The notes beneath the pieces were generated by a model. The model was not told the DNA's origin and ran no database searches. It saw only the letters and a list, made by a program, of their open reading frames with translations. Below, in pieces: positions 47,628-51,345 of a stretch of DNA of 51,345 nucleotides. The position numbers and the translations under genes were made by a program. Positions within the stretch are counted from its first letter, which is position 1; each line of letters opens with the position of its first letter. The stretch is from positions 1 through 51,345 of the forward strand of contig CACCGT010000009.1 of the NCBI GenBank assembly GCA_902545635.1, in the 5' to 3' direction. This stretch comes from an uncultured Pelagibacteraceae bacterium (GTDB lineage: Bacteria > Pseudomonadota > Alphaproteobacteria > Pelagibacterales > Pelagibacteraceae).

Positions 47628-49713
47628 AGAAGATTATACTAAAAAATATGCCGGAGCTGTATCTATACATGTGGCTAACTTATTAAAACAATCAATTTAT
47701 AAAAGATCTACACTTGTCTTTGGAAATACTAATAGAAAACAATATTTATCTAATAATTTTATAAATATTAAAATTAATTCAAATATTCTATCAAGTAATA
47801 ATAAAAAATATTTATCAAAATTTATAGATTTAAATAAAAACGATACTCCAGATATAATAGAAATACATAATAGACCATCATATGTTAATACAATAAAAAA
47901 AAACCTAAACACAAAAATTATTTTATATTTTCATAATAATCCTTTGAATATAGCAGGATCAAAAAATACTAACGATAGATTATTATTGCTTAAAAATTGT
48001 GAGCATATTTTTTTCAACAGCAAATGGACTAAGGAGCAATTTTTTAAAAATCTAAACCAAAGTGATAACCTGAATAAATTTAGTATTTGTTATCAATCAA
48101 CAAATAAAGAAAAAGTAAATTTAAAAAAAAAGAAAAAAATAATTACTTTTGTTGGAAAATTAAATTCTGCTAAAGGTTATGATATATTTGGTCAATCTGT
48201 AATTCAAATACTTAATAAATATCCAGAATGGAAATCTATAGTAGTAGGAGATGAGCCACGTGAAAATTTATCCTTTTCTCACAAAAATTTAAAAATTTAT
48301 AGTTTCAAAGAAAATAAGTTTGTTTTAAATTTACTTAAACAAGCAAGTATTTCTGTTGCATGCTCTCGCTGGGAAGAGCCTTTTGGTAGATCTAGTTTAG
48401 AGGCTTGTAGTATGGGTTGTGCAACTATAATAACAGATAGAGGTGGACTTGTAGAAACTACAAAATATCCAATAATTTTGAAAAATTTAGATGATAAAAG
48501 TTTATTCAAACTACTAGAAAAGTTGATTGTAGACACTAAATATAGAAAAAAGATACAACTTTTAAACTACAATTCATTTAAATTAACACATCAGTATGTT
48601 TCTAAAATCATTGACAATGTGAGAAAAAAAATAATATTCCAGCAAAAAATAATCATAAATATAAATAAAAATTCGACACTTAAAATACTACATATTACAA
48701 ATTTTAACCAAAGGCATTATGGCAGACTTCATTACAATACTGGTAAAAGAATTAATAATGGTTTTACAAGATTGGGTCATAATGTTTTAACTATAAGCGA
48801 TAGAGATATAACCTTCTTTTCAAAATCTTTTAGTGATCCATCCGGATCAAAATCTTTGGAAAAACATATAATTAATAATTTTAATTTCTTTAAGCCTGAT
48901 GTGGTTGTTCTCGGTCATGCAGACAAAGTTTCTTCTGAAACTTTACATAATTTAAAAGAAATAAATAAAAATTTAAAAGTTATTCAATGGTTTTTAGATC
49001 CATTAAGTAAAAGGGGACCTGATCATAAAAAGAATAAAGACAGAATTTTAAATAATATAGATTTTATAGATACAACTTTTTTGACAACATCTCCAGATAA
49101 TCTTGAATTTGATATTAAAAACAGTCATTTTATACCTAATCCTTGCGATGAGTCTTTTGAAGTTTTAAAAAATTATCAAAATGATTGCTATTATGATATT
49201 TTTTTTGCGATGAGTCATGGTGTTCATAGAGGTGTTTTAAAAAAGGGTAAAATTGACGAAAGAGAAATTTTTATAAAAAAAATATCAAAAAAAACACCTG
49301 ATTTAAAATATGATTTATATGGCATTGATAACAACCAACCGATCTGGGGTGATGACTTTTTAAAAATTATTTCAAATTCTAAAATGGGTATTAATTTAAG
49401 TAGAGGTAAACCTATTAAATATTATAGTAGTGATAGAATAGTTCAACTTATAGGCAATGGATTGCTTACTTTTATTCATAAAAATACCCATTATCAAGAT
49501 TTTTTTACAAATAAAGAAATGATTTTTTATAACAATGACGATGATTTGATTGAAAAACTTAAAAAATATTCAAAAGACACAAAACTAAGAAAATTAATAG
49601 CAAAAAATGGACGGAATAAATATCACAAATTTTTTAATTCTACTTTGGTTTCTAAATTTATGTTGGATAAAACATATAGTTTTAATAGTAACAACAAATA
49701 TTTATGGGATTAA
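47599..49713 (+). CDS. two-domain glycosyltransferase (GT4 fused to a second GT-B module)
   Basis: A 704-residue fusion. The first half (about 1-345) is a GT4 glycosyltransferase: KIAILLPYKEDYTKKYAGAVSIHVANLL, FVGKLNSAKGYDIFG, and the E-x7-E nucleotide-sugar motif with Glu260 and Glu268 in SRWEEPFGRSSLEACSMG. The second half (about 355-700) starts anew with LKILHITNFNQRHYGRLHYNTGKRINNGFTRLGHNVLTISDRD, then PDVVVLGHADKVS, and a C-terminal SKMGINLSRG and IGNGLLTFIHKN region like the Glyco_trans_1_2/DUF3880 group. Probably adds two sugars to a surface polysaccharide. Substrates unknown. The stop overlaps the gmd ATG by 10 nt. Confidence 0.8.
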   Translation: MKIAILLPYKEDYTKKYAGAVSIHVANLLKQSIYKRSTLVFGNTNRKQYLSNNFINIKINSNILSSNNKKYLSKFIDLNKNDTPDIIEIHNRPSYVNTIKKNLNTKIILYFHNNPLNIAGSKNTNDRLLLLKNCEHIFFNSKWTKEQFFKNLNQSDNLNKFSICYQSTNKEKVNLKKKKKIITFVGKLNSAKGYDIFGQSVIQILNKYPEWKSIVVGDEPRENLSFSHKNLKIYSFKENKFVLNLLKQASISVACSRWEEPFGRSSLEACSMGCATIITDRGGLVETTKYPIILKNLDDKSLFKLLEKLIVDTKYRKKIQLLNYNSFKLTHQYVSKIIDNVRKKIIFQQKIIININKNSTLKILHITNFNQRHYGRLHYNTGKRINNGFTRLGHNVLTISDRDITFFSKSFSDPSGSKSLEKHIINNFNFFKPDVVVLGHADKVSSETLHNLKEINKNLKVIQWFLDPLSKRGPDHKKNKDRILNNIDFIDTTFLTTSPDNLEFDIKNSHFIPNPCDESFEVLKNYQNDCYYDIFFAMSHGVHRGVLKKGKIDEREIFIKKISKKTPDLKYDLYGIDNNQPIWGDDFLKIISNSKMGINLSRGKPIKYYSSDRIVQLIGNGLLTFIHKNTHYQDFFTNKEMIFYNNDDDLIEKLKKYSKDTKLRKLIAKNGRNKYHKFFNSTLVSKFMLDKTYSFNSNNKYLWD

Positions 49714-50762
49714 AAGTGAAAAAAAAAAATAAAGTAGCATTAATATTTGGTGTAACGGGACAAGATGGATCCTATCTAGTTGAATTTCTTCTAAAGAAGA
49801 ATTACACAGTCTATGGTATAAAGAGAAGGTCATCTAGCGCAAATACACAAAGAATTGATCACATTTTTGACAGTATAGATTTTAAAAATAATAATTTCTT
49901 TATTGAATATGGAGATGTAACTGACAGTAGTAGTATTTTTAATGTTATTAATAATATTAAACCTGACGAAATTTATAATCTTTCAGCACAAAGTCATGTA
50001 AGAGTATCATTTGATATACCAGAATATACTGCAAACTCGACTGCATTAGGAGCCTTAAGAATACTAGAAGCAATTAAATCTTTAAAATTGTATAAAACAA
50101 AGTTTTATCAGGCATCAAGCTCAGAAATGTTTGGAAAACAGAAAACAAATAAATCACAAAATGAAAATACAAAATTTCATCCAATGTCAATTTATGGTGT
50201 ATCAAAAGTTTTTGCTCATAACACTACTATACTATACAGAGAGGCATATGGAATATTTGCATGTAATGGTATTTTATTTAATCACGAATCTCCAAGAAGA
50301 GGGCCTAATTTTGTTACAAAAAAAATAGCTCAAGGATTAGTAAGAATAAAACTTAAAAAGCAGAAAGTTTTAAGGCTCGGTAATTTATACGCAATTAGAG
50401 ATTGGGGCCATGCGAAAGATTATGTTGAGTCCATGTGGAAAATTATGCAATTTAAAAAACCTGATGATTGGGTAATAGCAACAAATTATGAAATTAGTGT
50501 TAAAAAATTTATTAATTTATGCGCTAAGAAATTAAAAATTGACCTTGTATGGAAAAACAAAGGTATAAAAGAAGTTGGAGTTGATAAAAGCACAAATCAA
50601 ATAATTATAAAAATTGATAAAAAATATTTTAGACCTGGCGAAGTTGATTACTTAAAAGGTAATTACACTAAAGCCAGAAAACAACTCAATTGGAAGCCGA
50701 AATATAATATTAATTCATTAATTGACGAAATGATCAAGAGTGAATTAGATTTTCATGAATAA
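49704..50762 (+). CDS. gmd: GDP-mannose 4,6-dehydratase
   Basis: Converts GDP-mannose to GDP-4-keto-6-deoxymannose, precursor of GDP-fucose, GDP-rhamnose and others. Extended SDR of 352 residues: ALIFGVTGQDGSYLVEFLLKK, YGIKRRSSSANTQRIDHIF, NLSAQSHVRVSF, ASSSEMFGKQKT, and the YxxxK catalytic pair in PMSIYGVSKVFAHN; GILFNHESPRRGPNFVTKKI and DWGHAKDYVESMW are typical of Gmd. ATG at 49704 lies inside the preceding gene; a GTG at 49716 is an alternative start. The next gene overlaps by 8 nt. Confidence 0.95.
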   Translation: MGLKVKKKNKVALIFGVTGQDGSYLVEFLLKKNYTVYGIKRRSSSANTQRIDHIFDSIDFKNNNFFIEYGDVTDSSSIFNVINNIKPDEIYNLSAQSHVRVSFDIPEYTANSTALGALRILEAIKSLKLYKTKFYQASSSEMFGKQKTNKSQNENTKFHPMSIYGVSKVFAHNTTILYREAYGIFACNGILFNHESPRRGPNFVTKKIAQGLVRIKLKKQKVLRLGNLYAIRDWGHAKDYVESMWKIMQFKKPDDWVIATNYEISVKKFINLCAKKLKIDLVWKNKGIKEVGVDKSTNQIIIKIDKKYFRPGEVDYLKGNYTKARKQLNWKPKYNINSLIDEMIKSELDFHE

Positions 50763-51345
50763 TAAGTTATTAGTTGGTATATCTGCACCTAAAAGTACAT
50801 TGGCCAAAAGATTTATTAAAAAAAAATTATTCGCAATTATAAAATATAATAAAGATATAAACGATCATAAAACATTTTCACAATGGTTGAACAAAAATAA
50901 ATCAATCAATTGTTTCGTTAATTTTGCTGCTATAACAAATATTGAAAAATCTAATAGATCAAAAAATAAAACTTTAAATACTAATTATAAAAGTGTCATT
51001 AAAATGATAAATATTATTAATAAATCAAATTTAATTAATTTTAATTATTTTCTAGCAATCTCATCCTCTCATGTTTTTAAAAAAAATAAATTTAAATTAT
51101 TGGAAAGTTCTAAAAAAAAACCTGATAGTAATTATGGTTTGAGTAAAATGTTAATGGAAAAAGATATTTTAAAAATAAAACCTAATTTTAAGTTCAAAAT
51201 AGGTATAGCAAGAATTTTTAATTATTATGATTCTAATTCTAAAAAGAATTTTTTTGTACAAGATATCAAACAAAAAATTAAATCTAAAAAGGAAAAATTA
51301 AAATTTATGAATGTAAATGGTGCTAGAGACTTTATACATCCTGAT
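50755..51345 (+). CDS. NAD-dependent epimerase/reductase (SDR), partial, possibly GDP-6-deoxymannose reductase
   Basis: An open frame begins ATG at 50755, overlapping gmd by 8 nt, and runs off the window; 197 residues seen. It is an extended SDR by NFAAITNIEKS, ISSSHVFKK, the YxxxK pair in NYGLSKMLMEKDIL, GIARIFNYYD and GARDFIHPD at the edge. The N-terminal glycine motif is poor (LLVGISAPKSTLAKR). Directly after gmd it is a good candidate for the reductase that makes GDP-rhamnose or a GDP-fucose synthase-like step; that is inference from position. The end of the gene lies outside the window. Confidence 0.7.
   Translation, partial: MNNKLLVGISAPKSTLAKRFIKKKLFAIIKYNKDINDHKTFSQWLNKNKSINCFVNFAAITNIEKSNRSKNKTLNTNYKSVIKMINIINKSNLINFNYFLAISSSHVFKKNKFKLLESSKKKPDSNYGLSKMLMEKDILKIKPNFKFKIGIARIFNYYDSNSKKNFFVQDIKQKIKSKKEKLKFMNVNGARDFIHPD

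Noticed and set aside
50131-50328. 65-codon plus-strand ORF inside gmd
   Set aside because: Out-of-frame shadow of the conserved Gmd active-site region.

Overview
The window is a streamlined, very A+T-rich chromosome segment from an alphaproteobacterium that looks like the SAR11 clade (Candidatus Pelagibacter or a close relative). The signs are ORFs packed end to end with 1-40 nt overlaps, Lys/Asn/Ile-rich proteins, the alphaproteobacterial orders adk-rpsM-rpsK-rpoA-rplQ, spoT-pyrE-pdxJ-acpS-lepB-rnc-recO and glyA-nrdR-ribD-ribE-ribBA-ribH-nusB-thiL, a heterotetrameric sarcosine oxidase operon and a proton-pumping pyrophosphatase. There is no IS element, prophage, CRISPR array or rRNA, and no gene-free stretch longer than about 70 nt.

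Layout. 1-2460: end of the ribosomal-protein operon (adk tail, S13, S11, RNA polymerase alpha, L17). 2471-8844: rluC-type pseudouridine synthase, lipB, mgtE, panC, galU, UDP-glucose dehydrogenase and a RidA-like protein. 8844-14744 (minus strand): ruvX, pyrB, a dihydroorotase homologue, plsY and topA. 14795-20983 (plus): gatC-gatA-gatB, then an O-methyltransferase and a TrhO-type rhodanese that may together modify the tRNA wobble uridine, then a MATE transporter. 20945-26014 (minus): soxB-D-A-G sarcosine oxidase. 26079-26173: tRNA-Ser(GCU). 26174-28360: lytic transglycosylase. 28388-35708 (plus): dapA-smpB-folK-spoT-pyrE-pdxJ-acpS-lepB-rnc-recO. 35709-36689 (minus): hemB. 36757-44131 (plus): a 2-oxoglutarate oxygenase-like protein, rpiB, glyA, nrdR, the riboflavin genes, nusB and thiL. 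44203-46308: hppA. 46288-51345: the start of a surface-polysaccharide locus (two glycosyltransferases, a GIY-YIG protein, gmd and an SDR running off the edge), which I read as the border of an accessory region.

How the genes fit together. Much of the window is core information processing (translation, transcription, tRNA charging and modification, ribosome rescue, ppGpp) and cofactor synthesis (riboflavin, pyridoxine, pantothenate, folate, haem, lipoate). Sarcosine oxidase yields glycine and one-carbon units that GlyA can interconvert. GalU/Ugd and Gmd make nucleotide sugars for the envelope.

The points most worth a second look are: the dihydroorotase homologue next to pyrB lacks the zinc-binding H-x-H; RibBA has a degenerate cyclohydrolase half (RibBX type); SpoT has lost about 140 residues between TGS and ACT; era is absent between rnc and recO; the O-methyltransferase/TrhO pair; an 11-bp hairpin directly before pyrB; and the fact that all seven convergent gene junctions have zero or negative spacing.
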